A DNA stretch of 64,000 nt from Ktedonosporobacter rubrisoli (GCF_004208415.1 NZ_CP035758.1:4712001-4776000); one strand, 5' to 3'; counted from the first letter of the stretch, positions 24,594-32,896 are shown. Notes: generated by a model from the sequence alone, not told the origin. Program-made: numbers and translations.

Positions 24594-25163
24594 TTACTTC
24601 ACGCGCTCGACATATTGCCCGGTACGTGTATCCACGCGGATTCGATCGCCGGGATTGATGAAGAGCGGAACATTGACTATCGCACCAGTTTCCAGAGTCG
24701 CAGGCTTAGTTACATTCGTAGCGGTATCGCCACGTACGCCAGGCTCAGCGCTCTCCACTCTTAGCTCAAGGAAATTTGGCAGTTCGATCGCTATAGTATT
24801 TTCGTTGTCATCAACCAGCATCTCTACCACATCCTGCTCCTTCAGGAATTTGATGGCATCCCCAAACATTTCCTTTGGCACAGGGCGCTGATCAAAGGTC
24901 TCTGTGTTCATAAAGATGTAATCGTCGCCATCGACATACAAGAACTGCCAGTTCTGGTGTTCGACGCGCACCTCATCTATATCAGTGCCGGCGTTAAAGC
25001 GCTGCTCAATCACGCGCCCATTCTTCAGATTCTTCAAACGTGTGCGGACAAACGCGCGCCAGTTTCCTGGGCTGACATGATGAAATTCAGTAATTGTCCA
25101 GAGCTCGTTATTATAGCGTATAACCATGCCGTTACGAAAATCGGCGGTAGTCGCATTACCCAA
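24594..25163 (-). CDS. efp: Elongation factor P
   Basis: EF-P prevents ribosome stalling at polyprolines. The 189-residue protein has the three domains: KOW-like N-domain (TTADFRNGMVIRYNNELW), OB domain (FLYVDGDDYIFMNTETFDQ) and a C-terminal OB domain ending INPGDRIRVDTRTGQYVERVK. The start is a TTG at 25163: GAGAGGAGAT lies six bases before it, and the protein then begins at the family N-terminus. Reading on to an ATG at 25328 adds about 55 residues in the spacer that do not match. Odd feature: the loop that normally reads PGKG or PGRG (residue 34 modified) reads SPGNWRAF, with Asn34-Trp35, so there is no Lys or Arg to modify. Confidence 0.93.
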   Translation of the reverse strand: MGNATTADFRNGMVIRYNNELWTITEFHHVSPGNWRAFVRTRLKNLKNGRVIEQRFNAGTDIDEVRVEHQNWQFLYVDGDDYIFMNTETFDQRPVPKEMFGDAIKFLKEQDVVEMLVDDNENTIAIELPNFLELRVESAEPGVRGDTATNVTKPATLETGAIVNVPLFINPGDRIRVDTRTGQYVERVK

Positions 25164-25245
25164 TGGAGTATCTCCTCTCAACACAATCGGCAGTATAACC
25201 GGGTTTAGCACAAAGCAAGATAGATATACTGCCAGCAAAACATCT

Positions 25246-26298
25246 TCAGGCTGGTTCCGCAACAAAGATACTGGCAGGAAGTCCCAGCACAACCAGCACC
25301 ACTTTTTTATTGATGCGCCAACCAGCATCTTGCAATATCATATTCAAGAGCCGATCTTCGCTGGTCAGCGCAACTAGCAGGCCATCAGGAGTCAGTACGC
25401 GCCGGAACTCCCGGGCCAGCAAAGTATAAAGCTCTACATTTGTCTCATGGGAGCCAATCTGCTTGCCAAAGGGCAGGTTTGTCATAATGCGCGTTACACT
25501 CGCCTCTTCAAGAGGAAGCGAGCGAGCATCCCAGACATTCCAGCTGGCAGCGACCTTCGCCGCCCGTGCATTACGACGAGCCATCGCGACGGCCTCCGTG
25601 CGAATATCGCCCCCCATCGCTTGCGCAAATGGAGCTAACAACGCCCGCTCAATGATAATAGTTCCGGCACCACACAAAGGATCAAGCACAATATCCTGGG
25701 GTGTTGGATGAGCTAACCAACTCATGGCCGCCCCAATCGTTGGGCGCAATGAGGCGGGCAGATGTTCTTGCTTATAACGCCTGTGCCTCATTGTCGCATC
25801 GCTTAGACGCAGGCCAATTAAGGCTTCACTGCCACTCAACCAGAGCCAGATCTCGACATCGGCATCATCCTTCACCAGGCGCATCCCGCGTGGCATAGCT
25901 TTCTGTAGCGCGGCAACTACAGCCTGGCCTGCGTCAATACGCCGGAAATCGTGCGTGCCCGCTTTCTGACTCACCACGCGCCAGGTTTTCGCGGGCCTGC
26001 CACCGCTAGTTCGACGCCAAAGGGCCAGGCCTTGCAAGATATCAGCATTGAGCGTCGCGCTGTGTAACACACGTAGCGCATCGCGCCCATGACCTAACCC
26101 CCTTATATGAGCCAGGGAGAAAAAGACATCTTCAACCGTATGCAGTTCCAGCAAATTGCCAGGGGAAGCGCTCGCCTTAAACAGGGCAATCCCACGCGCA
26201 AACTTTACAAGTTCTGCCTCAGAAATCCGCGTTCGAATCTCATTAAACGCCAGAGTTTCTAACCCTGGGATAGTCATGACATAAAAAAGCTGAGACAT
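25246..26298 (-). CDS. THUMP-domain RNA guanine-N2 methyltransferase (TrmN/RlmL-like)
   Basis: The N-terminal half (about 1-165) is a ferredoxin-like/THUMP RNA-binding region; the C-terminal half is a class I SAM methyltransferase with motif I DPLCGAGTIIIE and motif IV TNLPFGKQIG, the latter being the NPPF-type catalytic loop in the form NLPF. TrmN and Trm14 methylate G6 in tRNA; RlmL methylates 23S rRNA. Length 350 fits the single-domain TrmN type. The gene is immediately upstream of efp on the same strand (82 bases between). Start: ATG at 26298, next to GGTGG. Confidence 0.83.
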   Translation of the reverse strand: MSQLFYVMTIPGLETLAFNEIRTRISEAELVKFARGIALFKASASPGNLLELHTVEDVFFSLAHIRGLGHGRDALRVLHSATLNADILQGLALWRRTSGGRPAKTWRVVSQKAGTHDFRRIDAGQAVVAALQKAMPRGMRLVKDDADVEIWLWLSGSEALIGLRLSDATMRHRRYKQEHLPASLRPTIGAAMSWLAHPTPQDIVLDPLCGAGTIIIERALLAPFAQAMGGDIRTEAVAMARRNARAAKVAASWNVWDARSLPLEEASVTRIMTNLPFGKQIGSHETNVELYTLLAREFRRVLTPDGLLVALTSEDRLLNMILQDAGWRINKKVVLVVLGLPASIFVAEPA

Positions 26299-26342
26299 CC
26301 ACCTACTACTTCTTTAGAGTGCTCGCAGCGAGCTCATAGTCG

Positions 26343-26376
26343 GACAAGAAGATTAAGACTTACAAATCTTCTTGTC
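26343..26376. terminator. 12-bp hairpin, possible terminator
   Basis: GACAAGAAGATT at 26343-26354 pairs with AATCTTCTTGTC at 26365-26376. It lies just upstream of the methyltransferase gene and downstream of the HEAT-like gene on the minus strand; there is no T tract, so its role is not certain. Confidence 0.45.
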
Positions 26377-26585
26377 TTAATCCATCTTCCCCAACTACAT
26401 CAGTTTACTGTAGAAGGAGCATGCCCAGCCAGAACGCTGCTATCCAGACACTAGTTTACCACGCCACCTTTTACATTGTCACCATGCAAACCAGGCGCGC
26501 GGGTGCCTGCCAATTCCCGTTCTCTTGCCCTCGGTCAAGCGCACCCAGGCGGGAAATAGCATGACACGGCCGCTAGCCTATGGCT

Positions 26586-26621
26586 ATTGCCCTTAACAAT
26601 CCCATGTTTGAGAAGTGGAAA
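26586..26621 (+). repeat. Dispersed palindromic element, copy A
   Basis: A 36-base sequence that starts ATTGCCCTT and ends GAGAAGTGGAAA matches 27780-27815 at 32 of 36 positions. The two copies flank the HEAT-like gene. The second half pairs imperfectly with CCACTTTCT just downstream. Confidence 0.7.
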
Positions 26622-26682
26622 GCGCAGCTCGCCACTTTCTATTCAGGATGGGGCGTGCAATTACTATCTGGAGCAATGAACT

Positions 26683-27501
26683 TTACCAGTAGCGCCAGGG
26701 CTCAGCCAATAGTCTTGATAACATCGCAGTATGCTCAGAGAACTTGGCCAGGCGCTTTTTTTTCAGATTCTCGCGCAAGACCCAGACAATATCGGTATCT
26801 CCCCACGAAACAGCCTCGCTCATCAAAGCAAAGCCCTCCTCGGGCAAGGCGGCCGTCACCACGCTGAGCGTATAGCCTAGCGTCCGGCGCAGCACACGAA
26901 AATCTTCACGTTTACGCTCATTAAGAGGAATAAGATGCAGGCGATGTAGCACAATACGCTGCAACTCAAGGGCAGAGATGCACAATTTATAGTTGCTGAG
27001 CAATAGAGGTGGTTCAGCAACAGCAGCGATGGCCGCACGCTGCTGCAGGCAACAGCCTTCACGAGCTAAATGCAACATATGTCTGATCATCTCATCGCTA
27101 TCAGCAACCAGCATATGTCTATAAGCGATAGATACTCCTTCCCGTACTCTCCAATAAGGACTGCTGGCATATTGATCCAGCAGACTCAAGGTCTCGTTAC
27201 GCCAGCCAGGCTGCACAGCAGCACAAGCCCCAGAGGCCACTATGCCGCATAGCAACACAAACTCAGATGGAGTATTACCCGTTACTGCACTATGATCGCT
27301 GTTGGAAAAATAATTCAGCAGCGATTTAACACGTTCGGGATGCCGGGAAACTGCAGTAGCTAGCAGACTACTGACGTCATCAGCCAGCTCTAAATTTGGG
27401 CGTGGCCCAGGCAAACGGCTATTATCCCGCAAGTAGAATTCTAATGGGCGTTGATTGCCCGTTAATGCTCTCTCTACTAAAGAAGAAAGAGTATCATGCA
27501 T
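26683..27501 (-). CDS. HEAT/ARM-like helical repeat protein
   Basis: The 272-residue protein is all-helical. Segments such as WRVREGVSIAYRHMLVADSD and QQRAAIAAVAEPPLLLSNYK have the helix pairs of HEAT or DNA-alkylation-repair-type (ARM fold) proteins, and the C-terminus holds basic helices (VWVLRENLKKKRLAKF). No catalytic motif is evident. Start: the ATG at 27501 follows AAGGAAG by seven bases; an in-frame ATG eight codons earlier (27525) is less well placed. Length and composition agree with the neighbours. It sits between two copies of a palindromic element, so its genomic context may be mobile or variable. Function unknown. Confidence 0.65.
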   Translation of the reverse strand: MHDTLSSLVERALTGNQRPLEFYLRDNSRLPGPRPNLELADDVSSLLATAVSRHPERVKSLLNYFSNSDHSAVTGNTPSEFVLLCGIVASGACAAVQPGWRNETLSLLDQYASSPYWRVREGVSIAYRHMLVADSDEMIRHMLHLAREGCCLQQRAAIAAVAEPPLLLSNYKLCISALELQRIVLHRLHLIPLNERKREDFRVLRRTLGYTLSVVTAALPEEGFALMSEAVSWGDTDIVWVLRENLKKKRLAKFSEHTAMLSRLLAEPWRYW

Positions 27502-27750
27502 GGCCACACTTCCTTGCATCAACAATAATGATGACGTTTCGCATACGGGTTGCTATTTGTAGAAGACTCCCGAAATACACTTTCCATTGTACCACAACAC
27601 ATCTTAACTGAGGCACGCTGGTCTGTCTTTCCCAGGGATTTCCAGGTCTCGTTCTTGGACCGCCTGAGAGCGGCAAGGAGGAGGAAACAATCGGGGCCAA
27701 ATACGCTCGATCGCAGCGCGTTCGCTCGCGACGTAGCCTCCGTGCTCCAG

Positions 27751-27975
27751 GTGAAGGGCAATGTGTCGCGCTCAAGAGAATTGCCCTTCACTATCCCATT
27801 TTGGAGAAGTGGAAAACCCTGGGCACTTCTCCACGGCTATATAATTTTCGCAGGCGTCAGGAGTGCAGAGGGCGGCCAGTCCTCTGCCGGGGTACGGGGC
27901 GTCCCCGTTTCCATTTCTTTTCGGACGGGTGGGCGGGGCAAAAAAGGAATTTTAAATAACCCTGGACACTTCTCT
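27751..27975 (+). repeat. Palindrome-rich dispersed element, copy B
   Basis: Features in order: perfect 12-bp inverted repeat GTGAAGGGCAAT/ATTGCCCTTCAC (27751-27762 and 27780-27791); the 36-base sequence shared with copy A (27780-27815); a 10-bp hairpin TGGAGAAGTG/CACTTCTCCA (27802-27833); hairpins GCAGAGG/CCTCTGC (27865-27887) and ACGGGG/CCCCGT (27894-27908). Near-direct repeats of 18 bases, AACCCTGG-x-CACTTCTC-x (16 of 18 identical), occur at 27815-27832 and 27958-27975 and bracket the two GC-rich hairpins. This looks like a REP- or MITE-like unit. Confidence 0.7.
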
Positions 27976-27983
27976 TAATTACA

Positions 27984-28013
27984 TTGACGTTAACGTTAAA
28001 CTTGTGATATAAT
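27984..28013 (+). promoter_or_regulatory. merR promoter with palindrome in a long spacer
   Basis: TTGACG (27984-27989), 18-base spacer, TATAAT (28008-28013). The spacer begins with palindromes ACGTTAACGT (27987-27996) and TTAACGTTAA (27990-27999). MerR-family regulators bind palindromes inside over-long spacers and untwist them, so autoregulation is likely. Confidence 0.7.
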
Positions 28014-28085
28014 TCTAGTATATTCTCTCCTAATATTAACTCAATCAATTCCATCCTACTGTTTGTCGTGAAAGGAAGGTGTGCT

Positions 28086-28565
28086 GTGGTTGCAGCCGAT
28101 GAGAAGCAGCAGGAACGGGCTAACATAGATACTACTTCTCTTCATACTATTGAGCAGGTATCGATACGAACAGGTTTGACCAAGCGTACGCTGCGCTACT
28201 ATGAAGAGGTTGGCTTGCTTCCTCCTACAGGGCGTACTGAGGGTAACTATCGCCGCTATACAGAAGATGACGTGCAACGCTTATTGCGCATCAAAGAATT
28301 ACGGGACCTGCTGGGGGTCTCGCTTACTGATATACGCAAACTCCTCGAAGTAGAGGACGAGCGGGGGCAAATCAAATTAGCATATCGTCAAGAGACCGAC
28401 GCTGCCACAAAAATCGCCCAGTTGGACCGCGCCGACGAGCTGATACGTGAGCAGCTCCACCTGATCGAGCAAAAAATTGCTGGTCTGGAACAGATGCACG
28501 CGGATCTGCAGGCACGGCTCGAACGACACGCTCGCAAGCGGGAGGATTTGAATCATGAAATATAA
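28086..28565 (+). CDS. MerR-family transcriptional regulator
   Basis: The 159-residue protein has an N-terminal MerR winged helix (HTIEQVSIRTGLTKRTLRYY, then EEVGLLPPTGRTEGNYRRYT) and a long C-terminal coiled coil (about 95-150: LDRADELIREQLHLIEQKIA). There are no Cys clusters, so it is not a metal sensor of the MerR/CueR type; a drug or stress ligand is more likely. The start is a GTG at 28086, six bases after AAGGAAGG; a GTG at 28068 would include the ribosome binding site in the coding sequence. An MFS exporter follows after 57 bases, the usual target gene of such regulators. Confidence 0.88.
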   Translation: MVAADEKQQERANIDTTSLHTIEQVSIRTGLTKRTLRYYEEVGLLPPTGRTEGNYRRYTEDDVQRLLRIKELRDLLGVSLTDIRKLLEVEDERGQIKLAYRQETDAATKIAQLDRADELIREQLHLIEQKIAGLEQMHADLQARLERHARKREDLNHEI

Positions 28566-28622
28566 GTAAAACGTTTTCTATACTTTAGCTTCGGCACTAT
28601 CTAGATTGGAATTCTATGGCTT

Positions 28623-29936
28623 ATGCGGACTCTATCCAAGAAGCAGCAGGACTTTGATGGTTCTGCTGCTATAGCCTCTTCAAGCCCAAACGGGCTGGGG
28701 CGCACCTTTTCTGCCTTACGGCATCGTAACTTTCGTCTTTTCTGGTCTGGTCAACTTATTTCATTGACCGGCACATGGATGCAATCCACAGGCGAGGCAT
28801 GGCTGGTCCTCCAGTTGACCCATAATGCATTCCTCCTTGGGCTGGTGGGTGCTCTTCAGTTTCTACCAGTACTTCTGCTAACTCTCTTTGGCGGCGTTCT
28901 GGCCGATAGGCTCCCCAAGCGCAAGGTGCTGCTCTGCACGCAAACCTTCGCCCTGCTTCAAGCCGCCACGCTAAGCATTCTGGTGGCAACCGGCAAAATA
29001 CAGCTCTGGCATATTCTTGTGCTGGCTTGCTTGCTGGGTCTGACGACTTCGATCGATAATCCCACCCGTCAGGCGTTTGTGATTGAGATGGCAGGACGTG
29101 AGGACTTGCCGAATGCTATCGCGCTCAATTCGTCACTTTTTAACATGGCTCGTATCGTCGGCCCGGGGATCGCTGGTCTGCTCATTGCCTGGTTAGGCAT
29201 AGCGCCATTGTATCTCCTCAATGCCCTCAGCTTCATTCCTGTGCTGATTGGATTGATGATGATCGATATGACAAAGCTCTATGCGCTACCAAAGGCTGTA
29301 ACGCAGGGAGGCCCGAATATCTTTCAGAGCCTGGGAGAAGGCTTATCCTATGTCAAACGCACGCCAGCCGTCTGGCTCACGATTGGAGTTGTGGGGATTG
29401 TCTCTCTCTTCGGCATTAACTTTAACGTGATGTTGCCGCTCTTTGCTACCGATGTGCTGCATTCAGGTCCGACCGGCTTCGGCTTCATCTCGTCGACGTT
29501 TGGCATTGGCTCGCTTCTCTCAGCGTTATGGCTGGCCTGGAGGAACCGCAATCCGAACATTACGCAGCTTGTTATACCAGCTATCATTTTTGCTATTCTT
29601 GAAGGTTTCTTTGCTCTTTCTAAATTATATGTATTATCGTTAGTATTAATCGCAGGTGTAGGTTTTGCGCAAGTTGCTTTCTCGGCCAGGGCTAACACAA
29701 CTCTACAGATGGTGACACCTGACTACCTACGTGGTAGAATCATGAGTGTTTACATGATGGTATTTGCAGGTAGCACGCCAATCGGGAATCTCCTGATGGG
29801 AGAGCTCTCCCGCCAGGCTGGCGCGCCCACTGCAATGCTAGTTGGTGCAGTCGTGAGCCTTATCGCGGCAAGCGTGGCCTTGATACTGCGCGCTCCTGCG
29901 GAGAAGAGCATTGCACAATCCACGTATATTAGCTAA
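28623..29936 (+). CDS. MFS exporter (DHA3/EntS-like)
   Basis: The 437-residue protein has 12 helices. NFRLFWSGQLISLTGTWMQS is the diagnostic first helix of the DHA3 (EntS, multidrug) group, followed by the loop motif GGVLADRLPKRKVLL and LLGLTTSIDNPTRQAFVIEM. It likely exports a drug or siderophore-like molecule. The gene follows the MerR regulator closely and overlaps the lipoate-ligase-like gene by 26 bases; the three could be one transcript. A lower-GC stretch near 29610-29650 (YVLSLVLIAG region) is the only compositional oddity. Start: ATG at 28623, without a strong Shine-Dalgarno. Confidence 0.87.
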   Translation: MRTLSKKQQDFDGSAAIASSSPNGLGRTFSALRHRNFRLFWSGQLISLTGTWMQSTGEAWLVLQLTHNAFLLGLVGALQFLPVLLLTLFGGVLADRLPKRKVLLCTQTFALLQAATLSILVATGKIQLWHILVLACLLGLTTSIDNPTRQAFVIEMAGREDLPNAIALNSSLFNMARIVGPGIAGLLIAWLGIAPLYLLNALSFIPVLIGLMMIDMTKLYALPKAVTQGGPNIFQSLGEGLSYVKRTPAVWLTIGVVGIVSLFGINFNVMLPLFATDVLHSGPTGFGFISSTFGIGSLLSALWLAWRNRNPNITQLVIPAIIFAILEGFFALSKLYVLSLVLIAGVGFAQVAFSARANTTLQMVTPDYLRGRIMSVYMMVFAGSTPIGNLLMGELSRQAGAPTAMLVGAVVSLIAASVALILRAPAEKSIAQSTYIS

Positions 29937-30732
29937 GCGTTGGCAGAGCTATCGACTCGCTATCGCTGATCAGCAACAGCATATCGCTCTTAGTGAGCAT
30001 ATGCTCAACACTATTCAGCCGGAGGACCTACCAATTCTTTACTGGTCGCTGGCTCAGCCGACTGGCCTTGTCCTGGGTTTTTCCCAGAAACTGAGTGTGC
30101 TTAATCCAGCTATGCTTGAAGCTCAGGGCTTGCCTATCTATCATCGACGAGCTGGCGGAACAGCGGTACTGGTAGGTCCTCACTTACTCAGCCTGGATGT
30201 GGTGTTACCGGCAGGGCATCCGCTGGTGCTAAGCGATATTGTAGAATCCTATCGCTGGTTTGGAGAAGCCTGGGTAGCGGCCCTTAAACAACTTGGCATA
30301 CAGACGCGAACCATAGCCCCAAACGAGGCCCATGCCCAGCGAGCCCTCCTGAAACAGCCAGAGACACGGGCCTACGAAACTCTTATGAACCGCGCCTGTT
30401 ATGGTAGCATATCATCTTATGAAGTTGTAGCCGACCAGCGTAAGGTTGTTGGGCTTGACATGATTCGTCGTCGCACCGGCAGCCTGCTCCAGGCCGGAGT
30501 TTTGTTACATTGGGATACAGAATTATTAGCTCGGCTGCTTGGACACACAGCTGAAGAACAAACATTACTGCGCGAAGGATTGCGAACACGAGCCGTTGGA
30601 TTGGATGAGTTAGCTGGTCGACCTATCGAAGTTGAGGCTGTGATCAAAGCCTTTGAAGCTGTTATAGCCTCTTTTGAAGATTTACCCTTGACATCCTCTT
30701 CGGCCGCGCCCTATACTGGTCAAACTTTATAG
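29911..30732 (+). CDS. Lipoate-protein ligase A-like protein (BPL/LplA/LipB fold)
   Basis: The 273-residue protein has the LplA landmarks: YHRRAGGTAVLVGPHLLSLD (78-96, lipoyl/AMP binding) and VADQRKVVGLDMIRRRTGS with the conserved Lys (about 177), then LLQAGVLL. LplA attaches lipoate or octanoate to E2 or H protein; LipM/LipL-type transferases share the fold. The usual RRxSGGGAV is RRAGGTAV, so donor and activity may differ. Start is a TTG at 29911, five to six bases after GGAGAAG inside the end of the MFS gene, 26 bases of overlap. No other in-frame start fits. A PIG-L deacetylase follows 24 bases downstream. Confidence 0.75.
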   Translation: MHNPRILAKRWQSYRLAIADQQQHIALSEHMLNTIQPEDLPILYWSLAQPTGLVLGFSQKLSVLNPAMLEAQGLPIYHRRAGGTAVLVGPHLLSLDVVLPAGHPLVLSDIVESYRWFGEAWVAALKQLGIQTRTIAPNEAHAQRALLKQPETRAYETLMNRACYGSISSYEVVADQRKVVGLDMIRRRTGSLLQAGVLLHWDTELLARLLGHTAEEQTLLREGLRTRAVGLDELAGRPIEVEAVIKAFEAVIASFEDLPLTSSSAAPYTGQTL

Positions 30733-30756
30733 TATATCTCTAGAGAGGCTTTATCT

Positions 30757-31569
30757 ATGGGAGATAGAAACGCAGAGGGAGCGCTACAAGTAGTAACGAC
30801 CCCTGAATATGAAGCAATGGTTATCGGAGCCCATCCAGATGACGACGATTTCGCAGCTGGCGCTACCAGCGCTCTGTGGGCCCGACAGGGCAAGAAGGTT
30901 GTCTGGGTGGTCATGACAGACGGCACCGAGGGTAGCGAAGTTCCCAGTCTTAGCAATACCGAGCTTATGCTGGCTCGCGAACATGAACAGCGGCTGGCCT
31001 GCGAAACGTATGGAGTGAAGGATATCGAGTTTCTGCGCTTCCCCGATGGTCATCTCACAAATAATGAAGAGACGCGCAGGGCTGTGGTCCGCCTGATTCG
31101 TAAGTACCGGCCACGCCTCGTCTTTACCCACGATCCCTCCCAATATCTCTTTGCGCCAGATCCGGATGAGCAGCCCAACGAAACCGGCCATATCAATAAT
31201 CCGGACCATCGGGCCACGGGAAGTATTGTATTGGATGCCCTTTTCCCGGCTATCGGCAATCCGCGCGCCTATCGCGAGCTGCTGGCCGAAGGTCTTATGC
31301 CCTATAAAGTGCATGAGCTCTATCTTTTCTATTCCAGCCAGATAAATACCTATATAGACGTGAGCGAGACTATAGACATTAAAGGCAAGGGACTCCTTTG
31401 CCATGCCACGCAGTTTGGCCCCGATACTAAGCTAGCCGAAATGGTGCGCGAGCGCGCGGCTAAAGTGGCACAGGAGGCAAAGGAAAAGAAGGGCCTCGAC
31501 ATGCAGTTTGCAGAGGCGTTCCGCCGCGTTAAGCTCTACATCCCTCCAGAAACACAAGCTGAGAAATAA
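30757..31569 (+). CDS. PIG-L/LmbE-family N-acetylglucosamine deacetylase
   Basis: The 270-residue zinc enzyme has AHPDDDDF at 25-32 (His26 and Asp29 ligands, Asp28 catalytic base) and the third ligand His in NNPDHRATG (about 149-156). Family members remove acetyl from GlcNAc-PI, GlcNAc-Ins or bacillithiol and mycothiol intermediates; the substrate is not evident here. The protein is predicted cytoplasmic. An unusual inserted acidic Pro/Gln segment (DPDEQPNETGH) precedes the third ligand. Start: ATG at 30757, preceded by GAGAGG. The gene is convergent with the C39-like peptidase gene, with a terminator between. Confidence 0.88.
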   Translation: MGDRNAEGALQVVTTPEYEAMVIGAHPDDDDFAAGATSALWARQGKKVVWVVMTDGTEGSEVPSLSNTELMLAREHEQRLACETYGVKDIEFLRFPDGHLTNNEETRRAVVRLIRKYRPRLVFTHDPSQYLFAPDPDEQPNETGHINNPDHRATGSIVLDALFPAIGNPRAYRELLAEGLMPYKVHELYLFYSSQINTYIDVSETIDIKGKGLLCHATQFGPDTKLAEMVRERAAKVAQEAKEKKGLDMQFAEAFRRVKLYIPPETQAEK

Positions 31570-31587
31570 GACAGAGCAAACATGGAC

Positions 31588-31629
31588 AAAGCAGGACGAG
31601 GAACTGAGCATCCTTCGCCCTGCTTTTTT
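31588..31629 (+). terminator. Rho-independent terminator
   Basis: AAAGCAGG (31588-31595) pairs with CCTGCTTT (31619-31626); inner bases add imperfect pairing (GAGGA/TCCTT). It ends in TTTTTTG. Confidence 0.75.
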
Positions 31630-31642
31630 GTGTGAGGCTGTG

Positions 31643-32599
31643 CTATTTAGGCGTTATAACGACGGCAAAGCCGGCCCAGTATTTATTAAAGTTCTGGTGC
31701 GTAAATACTTGCATATCGAGACGGGACGAGTCGGCCGTGTAAACATGGTCTTTATCGCCGCCGCGTACAACAAGTAAGTGGCCTCCCGACCAGCGCTCAG
31801 GAGGGAACCCAACAATCACCGGTCGCCCTTTATTAGCGATAGAGATCACTTCATCGAGCGAACCGGATTTAATCCACGTGGCCTGAAAATTAAAGTGAGC
31901 AACAGTTCTATCAATCCCTCCAGGCTCCAGCAATCCCAGATCGGGCGTAATCTCATGTATACCCGCTTCGACCTTTAAAATATCAGCAATCCGGTAATGG
32001 TGGCCATACGAGTTGATTACTTCAGTCATGGAAGCCGTAGAACATGCTGAGTAGGCCCATGTGTTGTAATCCTGGGCAGAAAAGTATTGGGCCGGGTCTA
32101 ATTGAGGAATACGAACCAGCGCCTTCGACGCTCCTGCCATACCAGCAAAGAGCGGCTGCGCTGGCTTGTTCGTCGTAGCATTGGTCTTAGCCGGTGCAGA
32201 TGTGCTGGAAACGGCGATATCGGGCCAGTTAGCCGCAACGATCGTTGGGGTGGGTAAGCAAGCCCTGAGCAATAAGATCCCAGCAAAGAAAATGACCAAT
32301 GATATAAGAGCAACTCCTAACCATTGGCCTTGCATCCCTATGTTTAATCCCAAAATACTGCGCACATCCAGCGTTGTGCCTACGCTTGCCCAGGAACGCC
32401 GTCCTCGGCGCTCGAAACCGCTGTTTACGTAACTGCGCGAACGGACATAGCTTCTCGTTCCGGTACGACGTGCCCCGGTACTGCGTCCAGCATATGAAAC
32501 GGGGCGCGGATCTGTTTCCTGGGGGGGTCGAGAAGAAAGCAGCAATCCAGCAACAGTTACGGTCAACGCGATGGCGAGGAGCGTAAGGAGAATGATCAT
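31643..32599 (-). CDS. Membrane-anchored C39-like peptidase
   Basis: The 318-residue protein has a helix at 1-21, an Arg-rich linker (residues 40-70: TGARRTGTRSYVRSRSYVN), a second helix at about 92-112, then a C39-like (papain fold) domain from about 160. The catalytic trio is visible: Cys186 in YSACSTASM, His274 in SGGHLLVV and Asp290 in YTADSS, the C39_2 pattern. The helices place the peptidase domain outside the membrane or in the wall. Such domains cleave peptides or bacteriocin leaders; many are single extracellular enzymes. The Arg/Tyr/Ser linker resembles low-complexity tails elsewhere in the window. No bacteriocin precursor or ABC transporter is near. Start: ATG at 32599. Confidence 0.8.
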   Translation of the reverse strand: MIILLTLLAIALTVTVAGLLLSSRPPQETDPRPVSYAGRSTGARRTGTRSYVRSRSYVNSGFERRGRRSWASVGTTLDVRSILGLNIGMQGQWLGVALISLVIFFAGILLLRACLPTPTIVAANWPDIAVSSTSAPAKTNATTNKPAQPLFAGMAGASKALVRIPQLDPAQYFSAQDYNTWAYSACSTASMTEVINSYGHHYRIADILKVEAGIHEITPDLGLLEPGGIDRTVAHFNFQATWIKSGSLDEVISIANKGRPVIVGFPPERWSGGHLLVVRGGDKDHVYTADSSRLDMQVFTHQNFNKYWAGFAVVITPK

Positions 32600-32896
32600 T
32601 AAAGGCTCCTAATCCTTCTTCAGCTCATCAGTCTCAACAGAGCTACCTGCTCAGATGACGAGCAACATCACAGCACTTTAATTGCCTCGTTTCAAACTAT
32701 ACCATTACCTACCAACTTCAGGCAATATAGGCCATACATGTTTACAGGGCCAGGACGTCTCTTATTCCTTGTAACTAGTTCTCAGGTAGGCATTTTTTAG
32801 GAGATTATTGCCCAATTACCCAGATGACTTTGTGCGAGCTATAGTATATTATAGAGACCGGAGCACCTCTATAAAACGAAAGTAAGGATATTTACT

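Larger units (their letters stand above)
26299..26682. other. 384-base region with two inverted repeats and a structured repeat element
   Basis: Contains a perfect 12-bp hairpin (26343-26376), a GC-rich patch with several competing short pairings (about 26495-26560: GGGTGC/GCACCC, TTCCCG/CGGGAA), and one copy of a dispersed element at 26586-26621. No coding frame is credible. Confidence 0.5.
27502..28085. other. 584-base region with palindromic repeats and merR promoter
   Basis: The region holds the promoter of the HEAT-like gene on its left, a cluster of inverted repeats at 27751-27975, and the merR promoter at 27984-28013. A long frame at 27550-27978 reads straight through the repeats and has no recognisable domain, so it is not annotated as a gene. 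Confidence 0.5.

Noticed and set aside
25164..25328. N-terminal extension of EF-P to the upstream ATG
   Set aside because: It does not match the family, runs into the methyltransferase gene, and ignores the good ribosome binding site before TTG 25163.
26220..26250. A tRNA T-arm-like GTTCGAATC
   Set aside because: It lies within the coding sequence of the methyltransferase and no acceptor or anticodon arms can be drawn around it.
27494..27791. Minus-strand frames upstream of the HEAT-like gene
   Set aside because: No domain; they overlap the inverted repeats and each other.
27550..27978. A 142-residue plus-strand frame before merR
   Set aside because: It reads through the palindromic element from end to end and has no start signal; the frame follows from the composition of the repeat.
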